Positions 55,278-63,935 of a stretch of 64,000 bases of DNA are shown here, piece after piece (the stretch's first letter is position 1; the number at the start of each line of letters is the position of its first letter). The notes under the pieces are model-generated. The model was not told the origin of the DNA. It was given only the letters and a program-made list of their open reading frames with translations, and did no database searches. The stretch is taken from positions 1 through 64,000 of the forward strand of contig NZ_JALRNF010000038.1 of NCBI RefSeq assembly GCF_030272895.1, given 5' to 3'. The stretch comes from Pseudomonas sp. BGr12. GTDB taxonomy: Bacteria; Pseudomonadota; Gammaproteobacteria; Pseudomonadales; Pseudomonadaceae. Position numbers and translations under genes: made by a program.

Positions 55278-55826
55278 TCAGAAGTTCGCCGGGGTGTTGG
55301 CGCTGATGATTTCCGCCTCGTCCTGGCCAATGTTCTTGAAACTGTGGGGCAGGGTGGTGGGGAAGTAGTAGCCATCCCCGGAGTTGAGGATGCTCACCTG
55401 GCCATCGACCCGCAGTTCGATGGTGCCCCGGGTCACCAGCCCGCATTCTTCACCCTCGGTGTGCACGATCGGCTCATCGCCCGAGTCGGCACCCGGCGCG
55501 TACAGTTCGCGCAGCATGCGCATCTGCCGGCCTTCGACGCTGGCGCCGACCAGCAACAGGCGCAGGCCACTGTTGCCCAGGTCAGGCTGCTCGGTGGAGC
55601 GGAATACGAAACGCTCCTCGCGCGGTGGTTCATCAAAGCTGAAGAACTCGGCGAGGGTCATGGGAATGCCTTCGAGCAGCTTCTTCAGGGAGCTGACCGA
55701 AGGGCTGACGCGGTTTTGCTCGATCTGCGAGATCGTCGAGTTGGTCAGGCCGCTACGGCGGGCCAGCTCCCGCTGGGAGAGTTTGTTGCGTTCACGCACC
55801 AGTTTGAGTCGTGTCCCCGTGTCCAT
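55278..55826 (-). CDS. XRE-cupin transcriptional regulator (PuuR-like)
   Basis: A 182-residue protein with an N-terminal XRE HTH (LSQRELARRSGLTNSTISQIE) and a C-terminal cupin (GEECGLVTRGTIELRVDGQV, YYFPTTLPHSFKNIG). PuuR-type regulators of this plan control polyamine or amino acid catabolism. It lies 57 bases downstream of the MFS gene on the same strand. I start at ATG 55826, which places the HTH at the usual distance from the N-terminus. Confidence 0.88.
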   Translation of the reverse strand: MDTGTRLKLVRERNKLSQRELARRSGLTNSTISQIEQNRVSPSVSSLKKLLEGIPMTLAEFFSFDEPPREERFVFRSTEQPDLGNSGLRLLLVGASVEGRQMRMLRELYAPGADSGDEPIVHTEGEECGLVTRGTIELRVDGQVSILNSGDGYYFPTTLPHSFKNIGQDEAEIISANTPANF

Positions 55827-55883
55827 AGCCGCCTTATGTGTCAATAATTTTGGGCGGAGCATTAAAGCACATTATTTCAGGCT

Positions 55884-57107
55884 TTAGCGGCCCGTCTGTA
55901 CGGATGGAGGCGATGGCTGAGGCCACAACCCTACCAGCAGTAACAAGGCGCCGACGATCAGGTACGGCAGGCGTGGATCGGCGGCGTAGATCAGGGTGCC
56001 GGCCAGCGGTCCGATGACCACGCCCAGCCCCTGTGCCGCGCCGATGGAGCCGGCCGTGGCGCCTTGTTCGGAGGCGTCCATGGCATTGGCCGCCAGTGCC
56101 GAGAAGGCCGGGAAAACCCAGCCCATGCCGCCGGCGGCGATAAAAAAGCAGGTACCCAGCAGTGTGGCGCTGTCGGCAAATGCACAGGCGATGAAGCCCA
56201 GTGCCGAAACGCTGCCACCGACGCGGATCATGCGCAGCGGCGGCCACTGCAGTTTGCGCACCAGCATTTGCGACAGGATCAGCGCCACACCCACCAGGGT
56301 CAGGGCCATGCCCGCTGTTTGTGCGGCTTGCGCAGGGTCCATGCCCAGGCGGTCGAGGGCGAAGAAACCGACGGTGATCTGCGCCACCGAGACGCTAAGC
56401 ATGGCCACGAACGCCACCAGCAAGGGGCGTCGCAGGCGCGGGTCGCTCAGGCGCACCGGGCGTGGCGGCTGCTTGAGGTGCAGTTCCTGGCGCTTGAGCT
56501 TGAGCAGCAGCACCACGAACGCCAGCATCGGCAACACCGCCATTGCATAGAACGGCAGGCTCAGGCTGTGGCGCGCCAGCAAGGCGGCCAGGGCCGGGCC
56601 CAGCACCAGGCCGACCGCGTTGGCCGCGCCCAGGGAGGCGAGGGTGCGGGCGCGATGCTCTGGTGCGACGTTGTCGGCGATCAGTGCCGCGCCGCCCACC
56701 GGCAGCGCCGCATAGAACGCGCCGATCAGGCCCCGTCCGAGGATCAGGCCGATGAAGGCCAGGGTCGCACTGGGCAGCAGATGCAGGGCCACATCGATGA
56801 ACAGGCACAGGATCCAGTAGGCCAGGGTAAAGCCGGCGGTGCCGATCAACAGCACCCGGCGCCGGCCGAGACGGTCACTGGCCTGGCCCCAGGGGCGGGC
56901 CAGGAGCATCCAGATCACCCCGGCCACCGTCACCGCCGCCCCGGCCTGCCAGGTGGCCAGGCCCAGGGTGCGGGCGATCGGGCCGATCAGGGACACGAAG
57001 GCCATCATCGCCATGGTGCAGGCCATGTTGGCGACCAGCAGCGGGCGCAGGTCGAAGCCGGCGTCGGCATGGCTGGAAAGTGTCGCAGGGTCCTGTGCGC
57101 TGTTCAT
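55884..57107 (-). CDS. MFS transporter (TetA/Bcr-like, 12 helices)
   Basis: A 407-residue protein with a typical MFS motif A (RPWGQASDRLGRRRVLLIG), 12 helices and a short tail. The group includes tetracycline and multidrug exporters. The substrate is unknown. It is followed by the XRE-cupin regulator gene, which may control it. Confidence 0.88.
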   Translation of the reverse strand: MNSAQDPATLSSHADAGFDLRPLLVANMACTMAMMAFVSLIGPIARTLGLATWQAGAAVTVAGVIWMLLARPWGQASDRLGRRRVLLIGTAGFTLAYWILCLFIDVALHLLPSATLAFIGLILGRGLIGAFYAALPVGGAALIADNVAPEHRARTLASLGAANAVGLVLGPALAALLARHSLSLPFYAMAVLPMLAFVVLLLKLKRQELHLKQPPRPVRLSDPRLRRPLLVAFVAMLSVSVAQITVGFFALDRLGMDPAQAAQTAGMALTLVGVALILSQMLVRKLQWPPLRMIRVGGSVSALGFIACAFADSATLLGTCFFIAAGGMGWVFPAFSALAANAMDASEQGATAGSIGAAQGLGVVIGPLAGTLIYAADPRLPYLIVGALLLLVGLWPQPSPPSVQTGR

Positions 57108-57188
57108 GGGCTATCCAAGGCAGTTGAGGCAAGGCTGGCATTGTGCCGGAAAACAACGGGAGACAGGACGCTGCGCGATCGACAATCG

Positions 57189-57743
57189 TTAATGGCTGCT
57201 GTCGGCCTGATCTTTTCCAAGCGGGCCGGGCCACATGCTGCGCAGCACCCCGTCGCGCCGCACCAGGCCATGCACCAGCGCCGCGCCAAGGTGAATCAGC
57301 ACGGTGGCGAACAGCACGTAGGCCAGCACGCCATGGGCCTTGCGCAACAGGGCATAGAGGTGCAGGTCGTGGGGCAGGAGCGCGGGCAGTTGCAGCGGCA
57401 GCGGGTAGCCGCCTGCCGAGAGCATGCCCCAGCCGATCAGCGGCATGGCCAGCATCAGGGCATACAGCAGCCAGTGCGAGGCGCCGGCGGCCAGGCGCTG
57501 TACCCGTGGCAGGTCGCTGGGCAGCGGCGGATGGGGCAGGGTCAGGCGCACCAGGATGCGCACCAGCACCAGCAGCAAGAGCGCCAGGCCAATGGCCTTG
57601 TGCAGGCTGATCAGCAGGGTGTGGCGCGGCGACAGGTCGACGACCATGCTCACGCCGACGAACAGCATCGCCAGGATCAACAGCGCCATCAGCCAGTGCA
57701 GCAGGCGCGCCAGGGGATGGAAGGCGGCGGGTACGGATTTCAT
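57189..57743 (-). CDS. Cytochrome b561
   Basis: A 184-residue protein with four membrane helices and the His residues of CybB-type cytochromes (RLLHWLMALLILAML, LISLHKAIGLALLLL, KAHGVLAYVLFATVLIHLG). It overlaps the catalase-like gene by ATGA. Catalase-like peroxidase plus cytochrome b561 is a recurrent pair in which the cytochrome could supply electrons from quinol to the periplasmic haem protein. Confidence 0.92.
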   Translation of the reverse strand: MKSVPAAFHPLARLLHWLMALLILAMLFVGVSMVVDLSPRHTLLISLHKAIGLALLLLVLVRILVRLTLPHPPLPSDLPRVQRLAAGASHWLLYALMLAMPLIGWGMLSAGGYPLPLQLPALLPHDLHLYALLRKAHGVLAYVLFATVLIHLGAALVHGLVRRDGVLRSMWPGPLGKDQADSSH

Positions 57744-58786
57744 GGGTGTGCTCCCGATGCAGTGGCTTCGCGGCTGCGGCGATTGAAGGACTCGGAGTAG
57801 GCGGCCGAGCGGGCGGCCAGGATCGGATCGGCCGAAGGTTCGATGCCGGCAGGCAGGATCAGCGGGTCGAAATTGAGGTCACGGCAGGCGCCTTGTTCGG
57901 GGCCATCGACCTGTTCGATCACCAGGGTGCCGGCGTCGACGCTGCGTCGCTCGGCAGGCCACGGCTGGGCCGGGTCGTCGACCGCGTCACCAGCGGCCGC
58001 CAGGGTCAGGCGCAAGGTCCAGCGCAAGGGGCCTTGGCTCAGGCGCTGGTGCAGGTCGTGCTGCAGGTACTCGCGGTCATCGACCTGGCCTTGCAGGGCG
58101 GCGAATGGCGTCTGCGGCACCAGGCTCCAGCGCACGTAGCGGCGCGTGCCCTGGGCATCGACCAGGGCGAAGGCGTTGATGCTGTTGTAGCTGGAGTTGG
58201 CGAAACTGTCCGGTGCCTTGTAGTCCTTGGCCCATTGGCGAAACGCGGCACTCTCCGGGTGCGCGGCGAAGAACGCCTGGACCCGCGCCGGGTCCGGCTT
58301 GCCGGTGGCCGGGTCCGGGGTCATGGCCAGCACCTGCTGGTAGAAGGCGTCGGGGGTACTCACTGCCAGCACCGGCGGGGTGTTCATGCCGGTGCGCCAG
58401 ACCTGGCCATCATCGCTGCTCAATTGCAGCGCCAGGCTGCGGGTCGGCACGCTGGTGTCGGCGGCGTAGGGGTTGCTGCCACCGATGGCGAAACGACCGA
58501 TCACCGGCACCCGCGGCTGGCTGAACACCCGTGCCCGGGACAGGCCGGCGGCCTGGTCGTTAGCCTGGAAATAGCCACTGACACACAGGCCCTTGGCATG
58601 ATTCTTACGGTAGCCGGGGAAGTGTCCGGCCTGGGCTTCGAAGGTGTCGATGATGCGCTTGGGCGTCAGGCGTTCGGCGCCTATCCAGCCGGCGGCATAG
58701 GCAAAGCTTGCGGCCAGGGCGCCCAGGCCCAGGCCGATGGCAGCCAGGCGCAGGAGGCGGGGGCGGCCGTGCAAAGGAGAACTCAT
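57740..58786 (-). CDS. Catalase-family peroxidase (SrpA-like)
   Basis: A 348-residue catalase-fold protein, shorter than true catalases, with an N-terminal membrane/signal segment (LAAIGLGLGALAASFAYAAGW). The proximal haem Tyr fits RSAAYSESFNRR near the end, and ARVFSQPRVPVIGRFAIGG is the catalase core. Such proteins are periplasmic peroxidases. It is the first gene of a two-gene operon with cytochrome b561, read from an ECF-type promoter. It is divergent from the sigma gene. Confidence 0.88.
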   Translation of the reverse strand: MSSPLHGRPRLLRLAAIGLGLGALAASFAYAAGWIGAERLTPKRIIDTFEAQAGHFPGYRKNHAKGLCVSGYFQANDQAAGLSRARVFSQPRVPVIGRFAIGGSNPYAADTSVPTRSLALQLSSDDGQVWRTGMNTPPVLAVSTPDAFYQQVLAMTPDPATGKPDPARVQAFFAAHPESAAFRQWAKDYKAPDSFANSSYNSINAFALVDAQGTRRYVRWSLVPQTPFAALQGQVDDREYLQHDLHQRLSQGPLRWTLRLTLAAAGDAVDDPAQPWPAERRSVDAGTLVIEQVDGPEQGACRDLNFDPLILPAGIEPSADPILAARSAAYSESFNRRSREATASGAHP

Positions 58787-58819
58787 GGCGGCGATCCGGG
58801 TCAGTGAATGAGCCGGTAC

Positions 58820-58844
58820 GACGCATGGCGCGCAGATTTATTCC
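58820..58844 (-). promoter_or_regulatory. ECF promoter of the catalase-cytochrome b561 operon
   Basis: On the minus strand GGAATA (58844-58839), a 15-base spacer and CGTC (58823-58820). The start codon is 34 bases downstream. Sequence and spacing equal those of the promoter on the other strand, pointing to the same sigma factor. Confidence 0.75.
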
Positions 58845-58852
58845 AGCGTCGT

Positions 58853-58877
58853 GGAATATTTTCAATGTTCGGGCGTC
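58853..58877 (+). promoter_or_regulatory. ECF autoregulatory promoter of the sigma operon
   Basis: GGAATA (58853-58858), a 15-base spacer and CGTC (58874-58877), 40 bases before the sigma gene start. The -35 boxes of the two divergent promoters are only eight bases apart. Confidence 0.75.
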
Positions 58878-58917
58878 TGCCTCGTACACTGATCGCCTAC
58901 AGGCCAAGACCCTGGCA

Positions 58918-59427
58918 ATGAACGAACTAGACGACGACCAATTACGCGAGATGCTCGAGCGCCTGCGCCGCTTCGCCTTGTGGTTGACCCGCGAGACCAG
59001 CAGCGCCGATGACCTGGTCCAGGCCACGGTCGAGCGCGCCTTGAGCCGCCGCGACCAGCAGCGCGGGCAGGACAGCCTGCGCGCCTGGCTGTTTTCGATC
59101 CTCTACCGGCAGTTTATCGACGGCAAGCGCCGCGAGCGGCGTCATGCGCGCTGGCTGGCCTGGTTCGGACGGGGCGAGGAGGCGGGCAATGCCACCGAGG
59201 ACATCGTCCTGGCCCAGTCGGGCCTGGCCGCCTTTGCCCGCCTGCCGGTGGAACAGCGCGCCTTGCTGTTGCTGGTCAGCGTCGAAGGCTTGAGCTACAA
59301 GGAGGCCGCCCAGGCCCTGGAGGTGCCCATCGGCACGGTGATGTCACGTTTGTCGCGGGCGCGCACGGCGCTGCGCGAACTGGCCGAAGGCAATGCGACG
59401 CCTGCGGCGTTGCGGAGGTTGAAATGA
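58918..59427 (+). CDS. ECF sigma factor of the catalase/b561 cassette
   Basis: A 169-residue sigma factor. Region 2 (LWLTRETSSADDLVQATVERAL, LRAWLFSILYRQFIDGKRR) and region 4 (LPVEQRALLLLVSVEGLSYKEAAQALEVPIGTVMSRLSRAR) are both complete. It is followed by a four-base overlap with the anti-sigma gene and faces the catalase-like operon. I infer a response to oxidative stress from the target genes. Confidence 0.92.
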   Translation: MNELDDDQLREMLERLRRFALWLTRETSSADDLVQATVERALSRRDQQRGQDSLRAWLFSILYRQFIDGKRRERRHARWLAWFGRGEEAGNATEDIVLAQSGLAAFARLPVEQRALLLLVSVEGLSYKEAAQALEVPIGTVMSRLSRARTALRELAEGNATPAALRRLK

Positions 59428-60176
59428 GTCCGTTGATCCCGAGCGAAGAAGAACTCCATGCCTATGTCGACGAGCGCCTGGAGCCTGCGCGCCGTCGTGC
59501 GGTAGAGCTGTACCTGGCCGCCAATCCCGAGCAGGCGGCGCGGGTCGATGGCTGGCGCCGTGATGCCCGGCACCTGCGTGCAGCCTTGTCCGGTTTTGCC
59601 GGGCAGGCGCCCAACCCCCGGCTGGACCCTGCCGCCGTGCGCCGGTCGTTGCGCCAACGCCGGCAGCGGCGCTGGGCCAGTGCCGCCGTGCTGTTGCTGA
59701 CCCTGGGTATCGGCGGGCTGGGTGGCTGGCAAGTGCGCGACGCCAGCCTGGTGGCGGCCAACCCTCCCATGGCCGATGCCGTGCAGGCGCACAAATTGTT
59801 CGCCGCTGCCGGCACCCTGGACCTCAGCGCACGCGACCCGGCACGCCTGCAGGCCTGGCTGGGTGAGCACTTTCAGCATGTCGGCAGGTTGCCGGACCTG
59901 TCGGCCTACGGCTTTACCCCGTTGGGCGCGCGGCTGCTGAGCAACGAGCAGGGCCCGGCCGCCTTGCTGGTGTTCGAAGATGCCCGCGGTCAGCGGGTCA
60001 GCCTGTTCCTGCGCTCACCGAGTGAACGTTATGCACGCATGCCCAGCGGCGAGCGTACCGAGGGGCAGCTGCAGGCGCGTTACTGGTCCCGGGGCGACTA
60101 CAACTACGCGCTGGTCAGTGCTGCCTCCGACAACCGTGGCGCACAGTTGCGTCAGGCACTGGATATCGCCTTGTAG
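59424..60176 (+). CDS. Transmembrane anti-sigma factor
   Basis: A 250-residue protein. The N-terminal cytoplasmic part (EEELHAYVDERLEPARRRAVELYL) has the anti-sigma helical motif but no CxxC pair, so it is not a ZAS protein. One membrane helix is near residues 87-104 (AVLLLTLGIGGLGGW), and a periplasmic domain of about 140 residues follows. It should hold the sigma factor inactive until a periplasmic signal. It starts within the sigma stop (ATGA). Confidence 0.88.
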   Translation: MSPLIPSEEELHAYVDERLEPARRRAVELYLAANPEQAARVDGWRRDARHLRAALSGFAGQAPNPRLDPAAVRRSLRQRRQRRWASAAVLLLTLGIGGLGGWQVRDASLVAANPPMADAVQAHKLFAAAGTLDLSARDPARLQAWLGEHFQHVGRLPDLSAYGFTPLGARLLSNEQGPAALLVFEDARGQRVSLFLRSPSERYARMPSGERTEGQLQARYWSRGDYNYALVSAASDNRGAQLRQALDIAL

Positions 60177-60253
60177 CCCCATTTCCAATGCAGGCGTAAG
60201 CTCGAAGCTGTTTGACCCAGCAGTTCGTTCCATCACCTGTGAGGTACGCTGAA

Positions 60254-60589
60254 ATGAAGCGCAAGCAAGGTTTGGTAGTGGCAGCGCTGTTGCTGCTGGC
60301 CGGCCAGAGCGCGCTGGCCTCGGCACCGGAAGTGAAGGATGCGCGTCTGGTTGCCCATGAGCAGGCAGTGCAGGCCTATGCGGCAAGAACTGGCAAGACC
60401 GTCCCGGCTGTTCAGGACTACCGCTACGGCACATCGGTGGATGTCGCCCGGCTGATCGAACAGACCCCCATGGCCCGCGGCTGCGAGGCGGCGCCGATGT
60501 TGATGACCTACGAGGATACGTCCGGGCAGCTGGTAACGATGCGTTACCGGCTGGAAGGGCAGTGCCCACGCTTCCAGGCCACGCGATAG
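60254..60589 (+). CDS. Exported DUF2790-like protein
   Basis: A 111-residue precursor with a signal peptide (LVVAALLLLAGQSALASAPE). It has the pattern DYRYGTSVDVARLIEQTP ... CEAAPMLMTYEDTSG ... YRLEGQCPRF with two Cys, like the small Pseudomonas DUF2790 proteins of unknown role. It lies 77 bases behind the anti-sigma gene. Confidence 0.65.
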   Translation: MKRKQGLVVAALLLLAGQSALASAPEVKDARLVAHEQAVQAYAARTGKTVPAVQDYRYGTSVDVARLIEQTPMARGCEAAPMLMTYEDTSGQLVTMRYRLEGQCPRFQATR

Positions 60590-60652
60590 CCATCACCTGC
60601 GCAGCGACGAGGGATCGCCGCTGCGCAAGGCACTTGGTTTGTGCACGGGTAT

Positions 60653-60673
60653 TAAATAGTATCAATCTCATTT
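60653..60673. promoter_or_regulatory. Candidate Fur box
   Basis: On the minus strand the site reads AAATGAGATTGATACTATTTA, close to Pseudomonas Fur boxes of the AAATGAGAATGATTAT type. It is about 30 bases before the fecI remnant, where such boxes normally lie. Confidence 0.5.
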
Positions 60674-60701
60674 GATTCCTTTCCCGTGCAGGTGCGTTGA
60701 C

Positions 60702-60779
60702 ATGAGCGAAGCGGTGGCCCTTTCCGAGCAGACCTTGCAGGGTCTGTACTGTGACCACTGCCTGTTGGTCGACCTATGA
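60702..60779 (+). pseudogene. fecI-type sigma gene reduced to 25 codons
   Basis: The first 18 codons (MSEAVALSEQTLQGLYCDH) have the start of FecI-like iron-starvation sigma factors, which begin with a short leader, LQxLYxDHH and then regions 2-4. Here the frame then runs straight into CLLVDL and a TGA that overlaps the next ATG. Regions 2 and 4 are completely absent. A Fur-like box is kept upstream. The gene is destroyed by an internal deletion. Confidence 0.6.
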
Positions 60780-61498
60780 CGCGTGCCGGCGACAGCCGAC
60801 GTGCCCTGCTCAAGTGTGGTGCGGCCCTGGCGGTACTGGCCCCGGGCGGCTGGCTGTTGAGCCAGCCGTTGTCGCTGGCCGCCTGGCGTGCCGACCTGCG
60901 CACCGCGGTGGGCCAGCGGCGTGGGGTGCGCCTGGTCGATGGCAGTGTGTTGCAGTTGAACACCGCAACCGCCGTGGGCCTGGACCTCAAGCACCATCGC
61001 CTGGCACTGGTCGAAGGTGAAATTGCCCTCAGCGTCAGCCGTGCGCAACCGCTGACCGCGGACTTCGGCCTCGGCCAGGTCACGGTCGGGCAGGCGCAGG
61101 TGTGCCTGCGTCGCGATGCCGACCGGTGCCGGATCGGCGTGCTGCAGGGCATGGTGCAGGTGAGCCCGGCCCAGGGCATGGCACTGGCGCTACAGTACGG
61201 CGACCAGTTGACCCTGTACGCCGACGGCAGCGGCGCCATGGGGCGTTTCGATCCCCGTGCACCGGACTGGCGCGATGGCATGCTCAGCGTCGACGACCAG
61301 CCGCTGGGGCAGTTCTTGCGCGAGATCTCGCGCTATCGCCCGGGCGTGCTGCGCTGGGAGCCGGCACTGGAAACGCTGCGGGTGACCGGTACCTTCCAGC
61401 TCGACGACACCGACCGTATCCTCGCCTGGCTCACAGCCAGCCTGCCGGTCACGGTGCAGTCGCGCACGCGCTACTGGACCACCCTGGTCAAACGTTGA
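60776..61498 (+). pseudogene. FecR-like protein lacking its cytoplasmic anti-sigma domain
   Basis: The 240-residue frame starts at the membrane helix region (RRALLKCGAALAVLAPGGWLL), and the periplasmic FecR domain follows (RRGVRLVDGSVLQLNTATAV, ADFGLGQVTVGQAQVCLRR). The family also has an N-terminal domain of about 80 residues (DUF4880) that binds the sigma factor; it is missing. The frame runs upstream into the fecI remnant without a usable start. A single deletion spanning the fecI-fecR junction explains both losses. The protein may be made but should not signal. No TonB receptor gene follows. Confidence 0.7.
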
Positions 61499-61572
61499 CC
61501 TGACATTTTTGTCAGTAGCGCTGGTGGCGGGTGTTGGCGAAGATGCCGATACCCGGGTCGGAGCCTGTCGCC

Positions 61573-61800
61573 ATGGACGAGAACAACAAAGAGCGCCTGC
61601 GTCTGTACCAGCCTGGCGATGCCGTGGTGTTGTACGGCTGCTTCCCGGCGGAGTATGGGGTAATGGACACCCAAGCGGGGGTGGTGCGCAGCGTTGACTG
61701 GCACTGCGGTCGGGTGCGGCTGTACTTTCCCTGTGATGACGAGTGCCGCAGCATCGCCTTTGCCTGCATCACCGCAGTGATGTTGCTGGATCGTCCTTGA
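61573..61800 (+). CDS. Small hypothetical protein
   Basis: A 75-residue soluble protein with two Cys pairs and a beta-rich look (YQPGDAVVLYGCFPAEYGVM, VRLYFPCDDECRSIAFACI). An SH3-like fold is possible. No family is recognised. The start ATG is weakly supported by GGAGCC upstream. Confidence 0.6.
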   Translation: MDENNKERLRLYQPGDAVVLYGCFPAEYGVMDTQAGVVRSVDWHCGRVRLYFPCDDECRSIAFACITAVMLLDRP

Positions 61801-61840
61801 CCTGAATGTATGTTGCCGGCCGACTGTGCGGCAGAGAACG

Positions 61841-62299
61841 TTAGCGCTTCATCGAGTCTTGCTGGTCCGCCTTCCAGTCGTGCGTGAAGGTGTCACGCAG
61901 TGCATGGGCGAGCTGGTAGGCGGCAATTTGTTCTTCGGTCATGGCCAGCAGGGTGGGATCGATCTTGGCCGCCAGCGCCTTCATCTTCGCCTCGACCTCG
62001 GGTGCTTCGACCATGCTCAGTTCGGCGATGTACAGTTCGCGGAACCTGGCCTTGGCCTTGTTGATTTCGTCGGTCGTGTGAAATTGCGGGTTCACCAGAA
62101 TCCCGACGACCTTGACCACCTCATGGTAGAGGTTTTGACGTAACACGTAGAAGGGCTTGGCTGCCTCAAGCTTACGCGCTGTCGCCTCGCTTTCGCGGGC
62201 GCTGTTGAAACTAATGACGCTCATCACCACGCCCACCACAACGCTGATCACCTGGATCAGCGAGGAGAGCCACTGAAGGGTTGGGCCATCGGTTTTCAT
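61841..62299 (-). CDS. Membrane-anchored hypothetical protein
   Basis: A 152-residue protein with one N-terminal membrane helix (SLIQVISVVVGVVMSVISF) and a long, mostly helical cytoplasmic or periplasmic part (ELYIAELSMVEAPEVEAKM). No domain is recognised. It stands alone between convergent and divergent neighbours. Confidence 0.7.
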   Translation of the reverse strand: MKTDGPTLQWLSSLIQVISVVVGVVMSVISFNSARESEATARKLEAAKPFYVLRQNLYHEVVKVVGILVNPQFHTTDEINKAKARFRELYIAELSMVEAPEVEAKMKALAAKIDPTLLAMTEEQIAAYQLAHALRDTFTHDWKADQQDSMKR

Positions 62300-62444
62300 G
62301 GGAGATCACTCGACAGTTGTGGTTGTCGACATCTCATCCAGGCTGCGGTGGACCGCAATGCGGTCGCACCCACAGTGTCCCTTCTGTTGTTGGCAGCAGG
62401 CATCGTTGGTCACAGTGTAGTTCCGGGGTCCCATTCACGATGGC

Positions 62445-63809
62445 TCAATGGAACACCTGCACCTCCAACTCGTCGATCGCATAGCCCTGGCCGGCAGGCG
62501 TGGCCTTGAGGATCAACACGGCATTGGGCGCACTCCTGAGTACGGCGATCAGGCCGATGCTGCCATCCTCGACATTGCCCACCAGGGCCGGGATTTTCTG
62601 TCCCCTGGGCGGTACCAGCAGGGGCCGCCAGGCCGTCGCATCGGCCGTGACGAACCCTTGGGCGGTGCCAAGGAATTTCCCCGGTGGAACGTCTTTCGAG
62701 TCCGCCAGCCCACGGTCGGTCATACGCAGGCGTAGCAGTCGGTCGATGGGTTGATCCTCGAAGCCCAGGACACGCCCTCCGAAGAACGGTGCCAAGGCCT
62801 GGGGCAAGTGCTCCGCCGGGGTCGCCAGCCAGGCCTGCATGAACGCATTGGCCCATTGCCTGGCGGGCTCCGACGACTCGACCGACAGGCTGCCCAGCAC
62901 CGACTGCAACAGCGCGTCGGCCTCGGGGTCGAGGCTGAAGCCGGTGACCTGACGTTCATAGGCCGGAACCGCACTGGCGACGCTATCCGTTTGAGCTGCA
63001 GCGGGGCGCAAGTCGATAGGCGCAACACCGAAGAAGCTCTGCTCGCCATCGGACAGGCTGGTGTTGCCGGCAATCGCCCGTGCCTGGGGAACCGCCTGTG
63101 CGGTGAGCCACTGGTACTTGCCGGTGCGCGTCTGGCGCCTGCAGAAATCACGTACCTGTGGTTCAAGCGCTGAAAGCGCTTTCGGGGAGGTGGACAGGTT
63201 CATCTTCTCGCGGTAGCGGAGCAACCAGTCATAGCTGGACCTGGCCGCATCGAGGCACTGCCCTGGATAGGCATAGGTACGGTCGGCGTGATGCGACAGC
63301 GCGCCGCCGCGATCCACGGCATGGGTCCAGATCCATTCGGTGGGGCAGGGCCAGTGCGGCTCCGATATGCCCTGGTGGGAGAAGGAGTCCTGCCGGCCAT
63401 GCAATGCCTGGCCGAACTTGAGCAGGTGTTCCTCGGTGCCATGGCCGGTTTCGGCGACCACGCTCTTGATCTGTCCTTCGGCAAAATGGGCAGCATGATC
63501 GACCGGGCGTGCATCAGGCAGCTGCGGTGGCGGCTGTTGCGCGCGAAAGTGCAGGTAGCGGGTGAGATTGCTGGCGTTTTCCTTACGCCGGATGCACAGC
63601 TGCCAGATGATCGCGTGCTTGGCGTCGAGCTGCCCGGTGTCAGTGAGTTCGTCACCGCGGGCGATGTCGTGGCTTTGCTGATGATCGTAACCGGCCTGCA
63701 CGGCCAGCCAGTAAGTCAGGCCGAAATGGAAGTCCGATTCGTAGGCAAGTGCCGACGGGCCGCAGTTCAGCAACAGGAGGGGCAGGGCGGCGAAGCGCAT
63801 CGGGGCCAT
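62445..63809 (-). CDS. Exported protein resembling zinc-dependent phospholipase C
   Basis: A 454-residue protein with a signal peptide (FAALPLLLLNCGPSALAYES). The N-terminal 200 residues have many His and Asp in the order of zinc-dependent phospholipase C-like proteins: FHFGLTYWLAVQAGYDHQQ, DELTDTGQLDAKH, GTEEHLLKFGQALHGRQDSFSHQG. The C-terminal half has no recognised domain. A secreted hydrolase is likely, but substrate and the zinc ligands are inferred. The ATG at 63809 is used; one at 63800 is equally possible. Confidence 0.6.
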   Translation of the reverse strand: MAPMRFAALPLLLLNCGPSALAYESDFHFGLTYWLAVQAGYDHQQSHDIARGDELTDTGQLDAKHAIIWQLCIRRKENASNLTRYLHFRAQQPPPQLPDARPVDHAAHFAEGQIKSVVAETGHGTEEHLLKFGQALHGRQDSFSHQGISEPHWPCPTEWIWTHAVDRGGALSHHADRTYAYPGQCLDAARSSYDWLLRYREKMNLSTSPKALSALEPQVRDFCRRQTRTGKYQWLTAQAVPQARAIAGNTSLSDGEQSFFGVAPIDLRPAAAQTDSVASAVPAYERQVTGFSLDPEADALLQSVLGSLSVESSEPARQWANAFMQAWLATPAEHLPQALAPFFGGRVLGFEDQPIDRLLRLRMTDRGLADSKDVPPGKFLGTAQGFVTADATAWRPLLVPPRGQKIPALVGNVEDGSIGLIAVLRSAPNAVLILKATPAGQGYAIDELEVQVFH

Positions 63810-63871
63810 GATAGCGGCTGCCTGTAGGGGCGGGGGGCAGGTTGAAGTCTAGTGCTGTGGACGAAAATTAT

Positions 63872-63900
63872 TTGACATATTTGATTTGTGATCACATATT
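63872..63900 (+). promoter_or_regulatory. Promoter with an overlapping palindromic operator
   Basis: TTGACA (63872-63877), a 17-base spacer and CATATT (63895-63900). A perfect palindrome TGTGATCACA lies at 63887-63896 between the boxes. A repressor bound there would block its own gene, suiting the GntR-type start 36 bases downstream. Confidence 0.65.
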
Positions 63901-63935
63901 TTCAACCACAAGAACGACAACACAGGCATTACTCC

